A stretch of DNA of 32,419 bases from Pirellula sp. (GCA_025459275.1 JALOQW010000003.1:1-32419); one strand, 5' to 3'. Shown: positions 1 through 8,950, counted from the first letter of the stretch. Notes: a model not told the origin generated them from the letters alone. A program made the numbers and translations.

Positions 1-2
1 CA

Positions 3-929
3 GGGGGCCTTGCCGAGCGGTCGGGCTTGCGGGCCGGTGACGTCATCGTGTCGGTGGCGGGCACCCAAGTGGGCCTTGTCAATGGTCGCGTCATCGATGC
101 AGTGTACGAGATGAGCGGCCGCGCCAGTTCCAGTGGTCTTGTATCGATCATGGTATTGAAAGCATCTACACGACTCTTGACACCGATGACGATCAACGTG
201 CATGGCACGACCGAAGCCCGCGCCATCGTCACGGGACGAGTGTTCTTGGGAAACAGCGCGACCTATGGAGGAGGCTCGGTCAAAGTCGAGCTGACGAATA
301 TCTCCAAGCCGTATCTTTCCGCTTCGGGTGGAAACACCTATTTGCCAGTGGTCGGATCCGGTCCCTTTCCGTTCACGATCTCGTTCAACGCCAAGTATGC
401 CAATGCAGGGGATCTGTATCGCTTAACAGCAACCTACTACAACGTGTATCGCCAGATCGTGGCCTTTGCTAACCTGGACATCCCAGCCCCTGTGCCAGGA
501 ACGATGGTTTCTTACGACTTGAACTTGGAACAATCTGCGATATCCAGTACCGTCGGTAGCGTGGTTGCAGGTAGCATTCCAGTGAGCAACAGCTATGCGG
601 GATACTACACGCCTCAACAGAACGTTGTCGACGACACGTTTCGACAGTTGCTTGGCCGCAATCCTTCGGCAAGCGAAGCTCAGGCGTGGTATCAGCAAAT
701 GGCATCTGGAGCCATGAGCGTCAACGAATTGAAGGCTGAGTTGCTAGCCAGCCCCGCCTTCTATGATCGAGCCGGCGACAATCCGGACGTCTTCGTGCAA
801 CAGATGATTGAGATGACGACTCGATTGCCTGCGGGGCGCGATGAGCTGCAGTACTGGCGATCACGGCTCGCCTCTTTAGGTGGCAATCGGTTGGAGTTAT
901 GCCGCGAATACATGATGCAATCTCGATAG
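3..929 (+). CDS. PDZ-domain protein, 3' part only (YbaY/YscW-like middle, DUF4214-like C-terminus)
   Basis: The frame is open to the left edge, so the gene starts outside the window. The visible start of the protein (LAERSGLRAGDVIVSVAG) is the carboxylate-loop and second half of a PDZ domain, the kind found in HtrA/DegQ-like and other secreted proteins. A beta-rich stretch follows (about residues 65-175 of the visible part, with ARAIVTGRVFLGNSATYGGG and PFPFTISFNAKYANAGDLYRL) that resembles the small YbaY/YscW lipoprotein fold. The last ~95 residues (DDTFRQLLGRNPSASEAQAW onward) resemble a DUF4214-like helical module found in extracellular proteins. It is convergent with the next gene. Whether a protease domain lies upstream cannot be seen. 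Exported location is inferred from the domain types; the two later domain names are resemblance only. Confidence 0.75.
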   Translation, partial: GGLAERSGLRAGDVIVSVAGTQVGLVNGRVIDAVYEMSGRASSSGLVSIMVLKASTRLLTPMTINVHGTTEARAIVTGRVFLGNSATYGGGSVKVELTNISKPYLSASGGNTYLPVVGSGPFPFTISFNAKYANAGDLYRLTATYYNVYRQIVAFANLDIPAPVPGTMVSYDLNLEQSAISSTVGSVVAGSIPVSNSYAGYYTPQQNVVDDTFRQLLGRNPSASEAQAWYQQMASGAMSVNELKAELLASPAFYDRAGDNPDVFVQQMIEMTTRLPAGRDELQYWRSRLASLGGNRLELCREYMMQSR

Positions 930-957
930 CGTCATTGCTTTGCAGCAACCAAAAGTG

Positions 958-3108
958 CTAACGGCGCGAAGGCATGCCCAGGAATCCGCCGTTGTTCCAG
1001 GGTGCGAAGGGAAGGGCTGACGTGCGCGGGGCTGCGTGGCTTCCATACGTCCACGGACTGCTGAGCATCACGGGTCCTGATTGAGGTTCACGCCAAGAGG
1101 AAGGCACCTGCATACATGAGGCGATCTCCGGCTTTGTGCATGCCTCCCGCAGATGTTCGACAAGGATGCGTCGAACTTCAAGTATAGAACGAGGTGTTGT
1201 ATGGATCGTTGAATGCTGCGCGGCAACGACGATCTCGCTCACCACATCATCCATGTGCGCGCTGTCAACGGTGACGATGCCATCCGAGTCCGGAGATTTG
1301 GACGCAAACCATTGAGACTTCTCCACAATGCCGATGATGTTGTGAAAACGAACCCAAGGAGCACGCCGTGCACGTAGCATCGCAGGGAAAATCGGGGACT
1401 TGGGACTTAGCGAATCAATGCTTGTCGTAGTGGTCAGCAACGCAGTATCTCGAAAGACATCTGGGTTTTGCCGTATGAGCGAATTGCCCAATTCGATCAA
1501 ACTGGCTGGCAGTCGAATGAAGTTGCGAGCAAGCCACTGGGTGTAGTCGTTGGAGTAATCGCTTCCCCGATGAGGAGTACCGATCGTAATCACCCGTTGG
1601 ATCGAAGGATTGGGGTGGAAGAATAAAGCGGCAGCGAGCCGCTCCTTTGTCTCCTCGTCCCCTTTGACTTCGTCAAATGACTTGTCACTGAGAATGCCCC
1701 AGAATTCGTTGCCGCTCTCGATGGTCTGCATGCGTGAGACGAGCCCACCCATCGAATGCCCGACGAGTACCATGTTGTCTAGGACATGATGCTGGAATTG
1801 AGGATCTAGGTCGCGCCGTAGTGACTGCAGGTCAGCTCGCAACTGCGTCGCGCTAACCCAAAACGGTTGTCCGGTTGGATATTGGTAAAACCAGAACTGA
1901 TAGTTCTTTCGAAGTTCACGGAAGGACCTCAGATCGTTGAACATCGGCATCCAAGTCAAGGGACTGGACCACAAACCATGGACCATGACCACAGGGATTC
2001 GCTTTGGATCATACGGTTCCAACATGTAGATCCCCTGAAGTTTCTGAGTCTTGTTCGGATCCAACATGTTGAGTGTGCTGTTGGTTTGCTCCCGGAACTT
2101 GGGGTTGTCGAGGAAGTAAGCCAACGGGGTACTTAAATCGGCTTGAAGCGGTACAAGCCGTGCATTGAGTTCGATATCGGTCGACGCAAGAGGGTCATGC
2201 AGCTCGAGCACGCACGGGTGGCGGTGATGTTGATCCCGGTGGGACTGGAGATTCGGGCTGGTCACTCGTAGCAAAGCCGTAACTGGAAACGAGAGACCTT
2301 CCGGATAGTACTTTTCGCCTGGCTCGTCGGCGGATCGGCGATTGCGCATGGCGATCAGCGGCACACCAACTCCGTAGGTCACATTACTAGCATCGATCCC
2401 CTTGACCTGAAAGTCGCTACTGAACTTGAGATCGCCAAAGTCCTGGTTGGTCCATGGTCCGCGATTCACCACCTGCACGTCGTAATGTGAATCCGAGGTG
2501 CTGATGCGATAGGTGTTTCCCGGCATCAATCGGCCCTCGCGATTGACCAGTCGCAGCATCGCTTCGAGCGACGTGTTGTACAAGTCGCACGCACCGCGAA
2601 ACTGGGGGTCGTAAGGGTTGCGAGAGCAATCGAGTTCAGGGCTGAACAAGTACAGGTAGGCATTGCTCACGGCGACGGTATACATGTCGAGTGCCCCACC
2701 ATATTGGTCGGCATCCTCGAGACGCTTGCCGACGATGTAGGACAGTTCCGAGATCGCGTAGACTTTCTCGGCCCCCTTCTCTTCGAAAGTCAACTCTTGA
2801 AGCTTATCGAGCGCGACCTCGGGAGAGGTTTTGAAGACATCCAGCAGATCATAGTGACGCAGCAGCGAAGAAGTCCGGCTTGTGGGCTGAGGACCATTTC
2901 GGTTCATCAAGCTCAATGCGTCATTGAGCGGATTGATGGGGGTGCGCCGTTCGGTTACGTACCGTTGGCTAGCACACCCGCTGCCGATGGCGAACAAGGC
3001 GCAGAAGCACAAGCACAGGATCCGCCAGCGTCGAATCGCAAAAGCGAATCGTTGTGGTGAATCGAGCTCTTCGAAGGTGTTGGATGTCGGGAAACCGATC
3101 CGGCGCAT
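958..3108 (-). CDS. Large alpha/beta-hydrolase (lipase-like) lipoprotein
   Basis: 716 residues. The N-terminus has a hydrophobic stretch ending in a lipobox (FAIGSGC, Cys45), so the protein is probably lipid-anchored after export. The C-terminal half is an alpha/beta hydrolase: VVMVHGLWSSPLTW supplies the oxyanion region near residue 377, and GHSMGG carries the nucleophile Ser452. A later SDGIVTV and QHSTIHTTP probably supply the acid and histidine. The overall pattern resembles PGAP1/triacylglycerol-lipase-like proteins. The ~350-residue N-terminal half has no fold I recognise. An AAGGAG sequence lies 3 nt before the ATG, which is close but supports this start. The substrate is unknown; an esterase or lipase acting at the envelope is inferred. 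Confidence 0.85.
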   Translation of the reverse strand: MRRIGFPTSNTFEELDSPQRFAFAIRRWRILCLCFCALFAIGSGCASQRYVTERRTPINPLNDALSLMNRNGPQPTSRTSSLLRHYDLLDVFKTSPEVALDKLQELTFEEKGAEKVYAISELSYIVGKRLEDADQYGGALDMYTVAVSNAYLYLFSPELDCSRNPYDPQFRGACDLYNTSLEAMLRLVNREGRLMPGNTYRISTSDSHYDVQVVNRGPWTNQDFGDLKFSSDFQVKGIDASNVTYGVGVPLIAMRNRRSADEPGEKYYPEGLSFPVTALLRVTSPNLQSHRDQHHRHPCVLELHDPLASTDIELNARLVPLQADLSTPLAYFLDNPKFREQTNSTLNMLDPNKTQKLQGIYMLEPYDPKRIPVVMVHGLWSSPLTWMPMFNDLRSFRELRKNYQFWFYQYPTGQPFWVSATQLRADLQSLRRDLDPQFQHHVLDNMVLVGHSMGGLVSRMQTIESGNEFWGILSDKSFDEVKGDEETKERLAAALFFHPNPSIQRVITIGTPHRGSDYSNDYTQWLARNFIRLPASLIELGNSLIRQNPDVFRDTALLTTTTSIDSLSPKSPIFPAMLRARRAPWVRFHNIIGIVEKSQWFASKSPDSDGIVTVDSAHMDDVVSEIVVAAQHSTIHTTPRSILEVRRILVEHLREACTKPEIASCMQVPSSWREPQSGPVMLSSPWTYGSHAAPRTSALPFAPWNNGGFLGMPSRR

Positions 3109-3195
3109 GCTCTCCTTCCGTCCCTTCCGCTTTCCGAGTGGAAGGTGGTTTGCGGGTCATAGCAAGCGGACGGCAGCCGAAGCAATGGCAACTCG

Positions 3196-3840
3196 TCAAA
3201 CGGGGAGGACTTGGGAAGACGGGTAAGAAGAAGGTTTCTCCGCAACGGCCACCTTGGCTGGGGCGTAAGGACGCACATCCCAGGAAACCGAGTTCGGCAG
3301 CCAAGCTTCGTCGGTTTCGAGTTCCAGTTCGACGGCAAAAAGGGACCCACTTGGGGCTACTTCGAGCCACGCGGCGATGGTGTCGCGAATCGATGCACCA
3401 TCGGTCTCCCAGAGGGCGTATGGTGGGCAGACAAAAAGGATCCAGGGAGCTTCTCGCATCCTCTGAAATTCGTCCCCTTCGATGCCGCCGTCTCGCGTCC
3501 ATCGCATGACATCCATGGCATGGACGGTTACTTGTTCGCAAATCCCCAATTCTTTGGCAAATCGCAGGATATCCGCTGCCCGGGGCCTCAGAATCTCCCA
3601 AATCGTGGCATGGGTCGCTCCTCGCGAAATCGCTTCGAACCCCAAGACCCCGGAACCTCCAAATAAATCGAACGCGTGGAAGCCTGGAAACGTACCACCC
3701 AGAAGATTCATCACCGCTTCGCGCGTCCGATCCTTCATGGGGCGGGTTCGACGATCGCAGGTAAATTGAATCTTCCGAGACCGCAAGTCTCCAGCGATAA
3801 TGCGGAGCTGAATGGTTTCGGATTCCGGAATCCGCGGCAT
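3196..3840 (-). CDS. rsmD: 16S rRNA (guanine966-N2)-methyltransferase RsmD
   Basis: A SAM-dependent methyltransferase of the RsmD family, which methylates G966 of 16S rRNA. Visible motifs are RIIAGDLRSRKI at the N-terminus, RPMKDRTREAVMNLL (family signature), the SAM-binding loop FDLFGGSGVLGFEAISRGA, and motif IV as FVCPPY. In most RsmD proteins motif IV reads DPPY, so the Asp is Cys here. I chose the ATG at 3840 because GAGGAG sits 8 nt upstream of it. An ATG at 3846 would leave only 2 nt, and a GTG at 3873 would add a basic extension unlike the family. At 214 residues the length is normal or slightly long. The gene is divergent from the cyclophilin-like gene with 46 bp between starts. Confidence 0.9.
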   Translation of the reverse strand: MPRIPESETIQLRIIAGDLRSRKIQFTCDRRTRPMKDRTREAVMNLLGGTFPGFHAFDLFGGSGVLGFEAISRGATHATIWEILRPRAADILRFAKELGICEQVTVHAMDVMRWTRDGGIEGDEFQRMREAPWILFVCPPYALWETDGASIRDTIAAWLEVAPSGSLFAVELELETDEAWLPNSVSWDVRPYAPAKVAVAEKPSSYPSSQVLPV

Positions 3841-3848
3841 ACCCATGA

Positions 3849-3854
3849 CTCCTC
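3849..3854 (-). promoter_or_regulatory. Shine-Dalgarno deciding the rsmD start
   Basis: GAGGAG on the minus strand lies 8 nt before the ATG at 3840 and 2 nt before the ATG at 3846. Strong Shine-Dalgarno sequences are rare in this window, so this one is informative and favours the shorter protein. Confidence 0.6.
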
Positions 3855-3886
3855 GTTTTCGTGTTCGACGCACGGTCCATTAACGC

Positions 3887-5200
3887 ATGACTTCAGTAAC
3901 TTTGCGGCCTCAGTATTCCTTGTTCTGGGCCGTCTGTCTATTCGCGATTCTCTTTCGAGGGGCTGTTGGCCAGGAATCGGGTCCCGAGGCATCCCCTCCC
4001 CCGACAAGAAAGCTGACCCCGGAAGAACGGCAAGAACGCAAGCAGGCGAAACAACAGAAGGAACAAGAGGCGGAGCTTAAGCGGATTGAATCTTTCGGGG
4101 TGATCCCAGAGGATGACCGGTCGCCGTTGGCAGACGCCTATCGCAAAGCGGCAGAGGAGTTCCGCAAAGCGACGGCGGAGTTCGCCGACATTCAAGCTCG
4201 ATTGCAATTTCGACTTAATCCGAATGTACCGGACACAGATCGCTTTCGCTGGCTCGAAAAGCTCAAGAATAACTACGAAAAGCTCGTTGCCATGCGCAAT
4301 GCAGCAGCGAACCTGGTCTTGAGCGATCCCAGTCGGTACGAACCGGTGGCAATGATGCTGAGAGAAATGTTAATCACAGAAGTATCCGCCGACCGCAGCG
4401 ACCATTGGTCGCAAGGTGCCCGAGCGGTATTGAGTTGCGAAAACCTCGTCACCGAGGATGTTTTGTTGAACGCGGGCTACGCAGGGTTTTCAACGTGCGA
4501 TTGGGAGCTTGCCACACTCGCATGGTCGAAGTTGGCGGAGAAAGGGAAACTGCCCGAAGTTGAAAGTCGAATGCTGCAAGAAATCCCAGCGATCCGAGAG
4601 TCTTGGGCCATCGAACTGGAACGCCGGAAACAGGACGAGCAAAAGAACAATCCGAGGGTTGAATTTCTGACCTCCAAAGGGGTGATCGAAATCGAGCTCT
4701 TCGAAGACGAAGCACCAGAGTCGGTCGCGAGCTTTATATACCTAGTGGAGCAAGGCTACTACAATCGTAAACCGATCTTTCTCGTGCGGCGGCACTGGCT
4801 AGCACAAACGGGCTGCGAGAAGGGGGACGGAAAAGGAACTGCGGGCTACACCATTGCCTTCGAGGGAAACGCACCGAATCACCGTAAACATTTTCGTGGG
4901 TCACTAGCCATCCCCTTGGGGCTGGACACGGAGAATCAAACCATCGACCCCAACAGCGGCGGTGCCCAATTCTATTTCTCGTTCTTGCCCCTCCCCTTGT
5001 TCGACGGCAAACATGCGGTCTTCGGGCGCATTGTTTCGGGGATCGAAATCCTTGGCTTTCTCAAAGAGGTAAACTTGACGGACGAGGAACAACGCAAAGA
5101 TCCGAATTTGCAGCCTGACCGAGTCATCACAAGTCGAGTTCTCAAGAAGCGAAACCATGACTACCGACCTACACCCGTTTTGGGTCGTTTACCAAGATAG
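3887..5200 (+). CDS. Secreted cyclophilin-type peptidyl-prolyl isomerase-like protein
   Basis: 437 residues. A signal peptide (YSLFWAVCLFAILFRGAVGQ) is followed by a charged segment (TPEERQERKQAKQQKEQEAE) that may form a coiled coil, an uncharacterised helical region to about residue 250, and a cyclophilin domain from about 262 to 425. The domain is marked by VEFLTSKGVIEIELFEDEAP, the GDGKGTAGYTI stretch and DGKHAVFGRIVSG. The usual FHRV motif containing the catalytic Arg aligns with IFLVRRHWLAQTGC, which puts Leu where Arg is expected, so isomerase activity may be low or lost. It is probably a periplasmic folding factor or a non-catalytic relative. The domain call is firm; the activity is not. 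Confidence 0.85.
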   Translation: MTSVTLRPQYSLFWAVCLFAILFRGAVGQESGPEASPPPTRKLTPEERQERKQAKQQKEQEAELKRIESFGVIPEDDRSPLADAYRKAAEEFRKATAEFADIQARLQFRLNPNVPDTDRFRWLEKLKNNYEKLVAMRNAAANLVLSDPSRYEPVAMMLREMLITEVSADRSDHWSQGARAVLSCENLVTEDVLLNAGYAGFSTCDWELATLAWSKLAEKGKLPEVESRMLQEIPAIRESWAIELERRKQDEQKNNPRVEFLTSKGVIEIELFEDEAPESVASFIYLVEQGYYNRKPIFLVRRHWLAQTGCEKGDGKGTAGYTIAFEGNAPNHRKHFRGSLAIPLGLDTENQTIDPNSGGAQFYFSFLPLPLFDGKHAVFGRIVSGIEILGFLKEVNLTDEEQRKDPNLQPDRVITSRVLKKRNHDYRPTPVLGRLPR

Positions 5201-5256
5201 TGAATGGCTTGACCGTTTCTGGGATATGGGATATTCTCGCCCATCCCCCTCGGATT

Positions 5257-5346
5257 GCGGATGTGGCGGAATTGGCAGACGCGCTAGACTCAGGATCTAG
5301 TGGCCTAATACATACGGCCGTGGAGGTTCGACCCCTCTCATCCGCA
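5257..5346 (+). tRNA. tRNA-Leu (anticodon CAG)
   Basis: All tRNA parts can be folded by hand. The 7-bp acceptor stem pairs GCGGATG with CATCCGC. The anticodon stem CTAGA/TCTAG closes a CTCAGGA loop with anticodon CAG. There is a long type-II variable arm with GGCC/GGCC pairing, as expected for Leu, and a T arm GGAGG-TTCGACC-CCTCT with one G-U pair. The discriminator base is A5346. CCA is not encoded. Confidence 0.96.
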
Positions 5347-5401
5347 CTCGAAGAACGCGCGAAAATTCCCGCGAGACCATCCCTTTGAGTTGCTCTTTGA
5401 T

Positions 5402-6850
5402 ATGCCGAAAGATTTCCTAGCCGGGGTCCTCCCCGAGTACGACGTAATCGTCATCGGAAGTGGGCTGGCAGGAATGACCGCCGCCAACATCCTGGGACGA
5501 GCGGGCCATCGTGTCCTTCTGTTGGAGCAACACTACAAACTCGGGGGACTTGCCACGTGGTTCAAACGCCCCGGTAGCCACACATTCGATATCTCGCTGC
5601 ACGGGTTTCCCTATGGGATGCTCAAAAGCTGCAAACGCTACTGGAACGACGAGATCGCTTCCAACATCGTCCAGCTAAAGCACATTCGGTTTGATAACCC
5701 GATGTTCTCGCTGACCACCACGTACAATCGCGAGGACTTCACGGATCTTCTGTCAGGCACATTCGGAGTCCCGCGCGAGACCGTGACACGATTCTTCGAT
5801 ACCGCTCGCGGCATGAATTTCTACGACGACCAGTCGCTGACAACGCGCGAACTCTTTGAGCAATTCTTCCCTGGTCGCGAGGACATCGTCCGACTGCTGA
5901 TGGAACCGATCACGTATGCCAACGGATCGACTCTCGAGGATCCCGCAATTACGTATGGCATTGTCTTCTCCAATTTCATGGCCAAAGGGGTCTTTATCTA
6001 CGAAGGGGGCACAGATGACCTCGTCGGAAAGATGCAGGAGGAACTCCATCGGAACGGAGTCGATACTCGCATTCGTTGCGACGTCTCCAAGATTCTTGTC
6101 GGTCGGTCCGGAGTCCAAGGAGTGGTTGTCAACGGGCGCGAGATCAAATGCCGGGCTGTGGTCAGCAATTCTAACCTTCGCTCGACCATCTTCGAGCTTG
6201 TCGGAGAAGAACACTTTGACCGAAACTTCGTCGACGACGCCCGCGCCGTTCGCTTGAACAACAGCAGCACGCAAGTCTACATGGCTCTCAAGCCCGAAGT
6301 CGTCATCCCCGAGGAAACAGGTGACCTCCTCTTCTGTTCGACCGCTCCATTGTTCCGAACCGATCTACTTCTCGATCGACACATCACCTCTCGGACCTTT
6401 AGCTTCTACTATCCACGCACCCGTCCCCAGGGCAAACAGCGGCATGCAATCGTCAGTAGCACCAATGCCAACTGGAGCGATTGGGCCGATCTGAACGAAG
6501 CGGATTATGAAGCGAGCAAAAAGGAATTGATTGAAACCACCTTGGATGCGTTGGAAAAATACGTCCCCAACTGTCGCGACAAGATCGAGCTGATCGACGC
6601 CGCAACTCCGAAAACATTCCACCACTACACCAAACATCAACTGGGGGCGAGCTTCGGAACCAAATTCGAAGGACTAGGCGTCTCGCGCGCTCTGCCTCAA
6701 CAAGTACAAGGCCTCTATCACGCCGGAAGTGTTGGAATCATCATGTCGGGTTGGCTCGGAGCCATTAACTATGGCGTGATCGTTTCGAATGAAGTCGACC
6801 AGATGCTCACTCGAACTGCATCGCTCCCCAGTCCCGCTCCCGCGATCTGA
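5402..6850 (+). CDS. FAD-dependent oxidoreductase, phytoene desaturase/carotenoid isomerase-like (COG1233)
   Basis: 482 residues. The N-terminal Rossmann motif is [18 protein letters not shown] with Gly19, Gly21 and Gly24, followed by [12 protein letters not shown] with Glu42 placed to bind the FAD ribose. The C-terminus ([15 protein letters not shown]) fits the second FAD-binding segment of the CrtI/CrtISO/retinol saturase family. These enzymes desaturate or isomerise polyenes. No carotenoid genes are nearby, so the substrate is unknown. I start at ATG 5402; a TTG at 5390 would add four residues. It begins 55 bp after the tRNA and is followed by nusB after 35 bp on the same strand, so the group may be cotranscribed. 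Confidence 0.85.
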   Translation: MPKDFLAGVLPEYDVIVIGSGLAGMTAANILGRAGHRVLLLEQHYKLGGLATWFKRPGSHTFDISLHGFPYGMLKSCKRYWNDEIASNIVQLKHIRFDNPMFSLTTTYNREDFTDLLSGTFGVPRETVTRFFDTARGMNFYDDQSLTTRELFEQFFPGREDIVRLLMEPITYANGSTLEDPAITYGIVFSNFMAKGVFIYEGGTDDLVGKMQEELHRNGVDTRIRCDVSKILVGRSGVQGVVVNGREIKCRAVVSNSNLRSTIFELVGEEHFDRNFVDDARAVRLNNSSTQVYMALKPEVVIPEETGDLLFCSTAPLFRTDLLLDRHITSRTFSFYYPRTRPQGKQRHAIVSSTNANWSDWADLNEADYEASKKELIETTLDALEKYVPNCRDKIELIDAATPKTFHHYTKHQLGASFGTKFEGLGVSRALPQQVQGLYHAGSVGIIMSGWLGAINYGVIVSNEVDQMLTRTASLPSPAPAI

Positions 6851-6885
6851 ACTCCACGCCGCAAGACTCATTTCCCACCTAGCTT

Positions 6886-7332
6886 ATGACTACGCGTCGC
6901 CGTGCCCGCGAAATCGTTCTCCAAGTACTCTACGAAGAAGATTTGCATCCGCTGCGTGAAGATGCCGTGGCAGATGAGTTTCTGGCTCGCAGACTCCTGC
7001 ACAGCTCATCACTCGTCGAGTTTGCAAGGCAACTGTGGCATGGCGTGCGAGAGCATCGCGCTGAATTGGACGAGCGGATAGAAAAGCATTCCGCGAATTG
7101 GTCCTTGAAACGGATGGCCACCATCGACCGCAATGTGCTGCGAATGGCCGCCTATGAGATCCTCTACGCTGGCGTCCCAGGCCGTGTAGCCATCAATGAA
7201 GCCATTGAGATCGCGCGACGGTACGGCAGTTTGAACTCTGGACAATTCGTAAACGGCATCTTGGATCGCGTCCTCAAAGACAACCCCGAGCCTGCCCCTG
7301 CAGGACAATCCGAATCAGATGTGCTATCGTGA
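6886..7332 (+). CDS. nusB: Transcription antitermination factor NusB
   Basis: 148 residues, normal NusB length. It begins RRRAREIVLQVLYEEDLHP and contains the conserved core NWSLKRMATIDRNVLRMAAY followed by VAINEAIEIARRYG and FVNGILDRVLKD, all typical of the family. NusB with NusE (ribosomal protein S10) binds boxA in rRNA leaders and supports processive rRNA transcription. The gene sits between a COG1233 oxidoreductase and a DUF3467 gene, with 35 and 32 bp spacers. Confidence 0.97.
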   Translation: MTTRRRAREIVLQVLYEEDLHPLREDAVADEFLARRLLHSSSLVEFARQLWHGVREHRAELDERIEKHSANWSLKRMATIDRNVLRMAAYEILYAGVPGRVAINEAIEIARRYGSLNSGQFVNGILDRVLKDNPEPAPAGQSESDVLS

Positions 7333-7364
7333 TCACGTTCGGTGAAACCGATTGAACGAACCCC

Positions 7365-8261
7365 ATGGAATCGAGCCTGTGGCTCGACTGTGAAATGCCA
7401 ACTCCACCGTCTCCCGAGGATCGTCCAGACCCCAACGATCAGTTGCCAGCCGTTCGAGCCCGAGTCCCCGAACATGTTGCCCGCGGCGATATCAGCACCG
7501 GCGTGATTGTGGTAACCGGTGGAACAGAGTTCGTTCTCGACTTTGTACGCAGCTTGCCTCGCCCGAACGCGATCGTCGCGCGTGTCGTGTTGCCGCATTT
7601 GGTGATGCCGCAATTCATCGAGGCACTGACAACCAACATCGATTTGTATCGGCAACGCTACGGTGACCTCCCAGGCGCCCCTCCGATCGTCCCCCTGAGT
7701 ATGGACAGCCATATCGTCCACGCAGGCGCGAGCGTCCCACCAGTACAGCCGCCAAGTCCCTCCCACCCTCAGCAAGCAGAATTCGGAACAAGTGACTTCC
7801 CCGAAGCCCGGCCTTCACACGAGGCGTCAAATCTCAATGATCCGGGAGCTAGCGGCGTGGCTTCAGGTTCCGCAGACGAATCCTCGCCGATCCATCCGCA
7901 GCCACCCCATGCGGCCCCCCCCGCAGGCGTGCGCCGACAAAATCCGCAAGAGATCTATGATGAACTCAAGATTCGGGACGAGATCCTCAGCGGCGCTTAC
8001 GCCAATGCCGTCATGATCGGGCATGGCCCCCATGAGTTCAGTTTCGATTTCATCACGAATTTTTATCCTCAGTCCGCGGTCAGCTCCCGAGTCTACATGG
8101 CCTCCGGTCATGTTTGGCGAATGCTGGATTCCCTTAAGCAGTCCTGGGATCAACTCCGGCCTCGGCTCGGATTCCCGCCTCCGCCTGGACCTGGCCCCGG
8201 CACCAGCGGACACGGGCCCAGCGGACACGGGCCCAGCGGACACGGGCCGGGCGCCCGATAG
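7365..8261 (+). CDS. Protein with two DUF3467-like domains and a SGHGP-repeat tail
   Basis: 298 residues. Two separate segments match the short DUF3467 pattern (a beta-rich domain that often reads 'YaN.v.i.hs..EF.ldF'). The N-terminal copy is at residues ~40-95 (ISTGVIVVTGGTEFVLDFVR then VVLPHLVMPQFIEALTTNI). The C-terminal copy is at ~205-270 (SGAYANAVMIGHGPHEFSFD then SGHVWRMLDSLKQSWDQL). The linker between them is Pro/Ser/His-rich. The C-terminus has three SGHGP units. The first copy lacks the YAN element and is the more diverged. DUF3467 has no settled function. ATG 7365 is used, with an in-frame ATG at 7395 possible. Maf follows after 11 bp, so cotranscription with nusB and maf is likely. 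Confidence 0.75.
   Translation: MESSLWLDCEMPTPPSPEDRPDPNDQLPAVRARVPEHVARGDISTGVIVVTGGTEFVLDFVRSLPRPNAIVARVVLPHLVMPQFIEALTTNIDLYRQRYGDLPGAPPIVPLSMDSHIVHAGASVPPVQPPSPSHPQQAEFGTSDFPEARPSHEASNLNDPGASGVASGSADESSPIHPQPPHAAPPAGVRRQNPQEIYDELKIRDEILSGAYANAVMIGHGPHEFSFDFITNFYPQSAVSSRVYMASGHVWRMLDSLKQSWDQLRPRLGFPPPPGPGPGTSGHGPSGHGPSGHGPGAR
8205..8249 (+). repeat. Three tandem 15-bp units coding SGHGP
   Basis: AGCGGACACGGGCCC is repeated three times head to tail; the third copy differs only in its last base. The unit length is a multiple of three, so the repeats extend the C-terminus of the DUF3467 protein in frame and their number could vary between strains. Confidence 0.9.
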
Positions 8262-8272
8262 GATCATGGCTC

Positions 8273-8881
8273 ATGCAGGATGTCTTTTGTCCTCCGGATG
8301 GATTTGTGCCGGATCCGCGTGAGCTGATTTTGGCAAGCTCGTCACCTCGGCGCAGCAAACTCCTCGAATCGTGGGGCTATCGATTCCGGGTCATCGAGCC
8401 CGACCCCACTGCGGAGTGCGGCGTCTGTTCACGCGAAACGCCCCCTGAACTGGTCGCCAGGCTGGCATACCAGAAGGCTGCGAATGTCATTGAAAAGATC
8501 GATCATGGAACCGTCCTGGCGTGCGATACCGTGGCCGAATGTGTTGGCATTATCTTGGGAAAGCCTGCCGATCGCGATCACGCACGCGAAATGCTCCAGC
8601 GGCTCCGAGGTCGCGAACATCGAGTCTACAGCGGCGTCTGCCTGTGGGAGAAAAGCTCCGCGCACCGCAGCGTCCAGGTTGCGGTGTCGACCTTGTACAT
8701 GGACCCTATCTCCGATCATCAGTTAGAGTCGTTCCTCGATTCCGACGAATGGGTCGGCAAGGCCGGAGCCTTTGGCTTCCAAGACGGCCCGCCTTGGATT
8801 GAGCTCCGCTCAGGCTCCGCAACCAACGTTGTGGGACTTCCGATGGAACTGCTGGGCGAAATGCTGAAACGGCATCCGTAA
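8273..8881 (+). CDS. maf: Maf-family nucleotide pyrophosphatase
   Basis: 202 residues. The family motif LILASSSPRRSKLLESWGY is at residues 18-36. ACDTVAECVGIILGKPADRD contains the catalytic Asp and the LGKP signature, and WVGKAGAFGFQD and NVVGLPMELLGEML complete the fold. Maf proteins hydrolyse non-canonical or modified NTPs to monophosphates and pyrophosphate. The usual DTVV is DTVAE here. Which subgroup (dTTP/UTP or m7GTP/pseudo-UTP) it belongs to cannot be settled by eye. It starts 11 bp after the DUF3467 gene and looks like the last gene of the nusB run. Confidence 0.93.
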   Translation: MQDVFCPPDGFVPDPRELILASSSPRRSKLLESWGYRFRVIEPDPTAECGVCSRETPPELVARLAYQKAANVIEKIDHGTVLACDTVAECVGIILGKPADRDHAREMLQRLRGREHRVYSGVCLWEKSSAHRSVQVAVSTLYMDPISDHQLESFLDSDEWVGKAGAFGFQDGPPWIELRSGSATNVVGLPMELLGEMLKRHP

Positions 8882-8921
8882 TCCCTGCAGTCATTTCCCG
8901 GAAAAAATCCACTTCCCCAGA

Positions 8922-8950
8922 TTGTATAGAATCCGCGAAGATCATATACA
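8922..8950 (+). promoter_or_regulatory. Possible sigma70-like promoter before the dioxygenase gene
   Basis: TTGTAT and TATACA are separated by 17 bp, about 135 bp before the ATG at 9086, in the AT-richest part of the maf-phyH gap. The boxes match the consensus at only 3/6 and 4/6 positions, so this is a weak candidate. Confidence 0.25.

Noticed and set aside
930-957. Terminator between the two convergent genes
   Set aside because: Only a 4-bp TTGC/GCAA pairing is present, with no T tract.
2969-3880. 303-residue minus-strand frame
   Set aside because: It overlaps rsmD and the start of the lipase-like gene in another frame, with Arg/Ser-rich composition and no family motifs.
8205-8249. Possible CRISPR-like repeats
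   Set aside because: The units are 15 bp, contiguous without spacers, and in frame inside a coding region.
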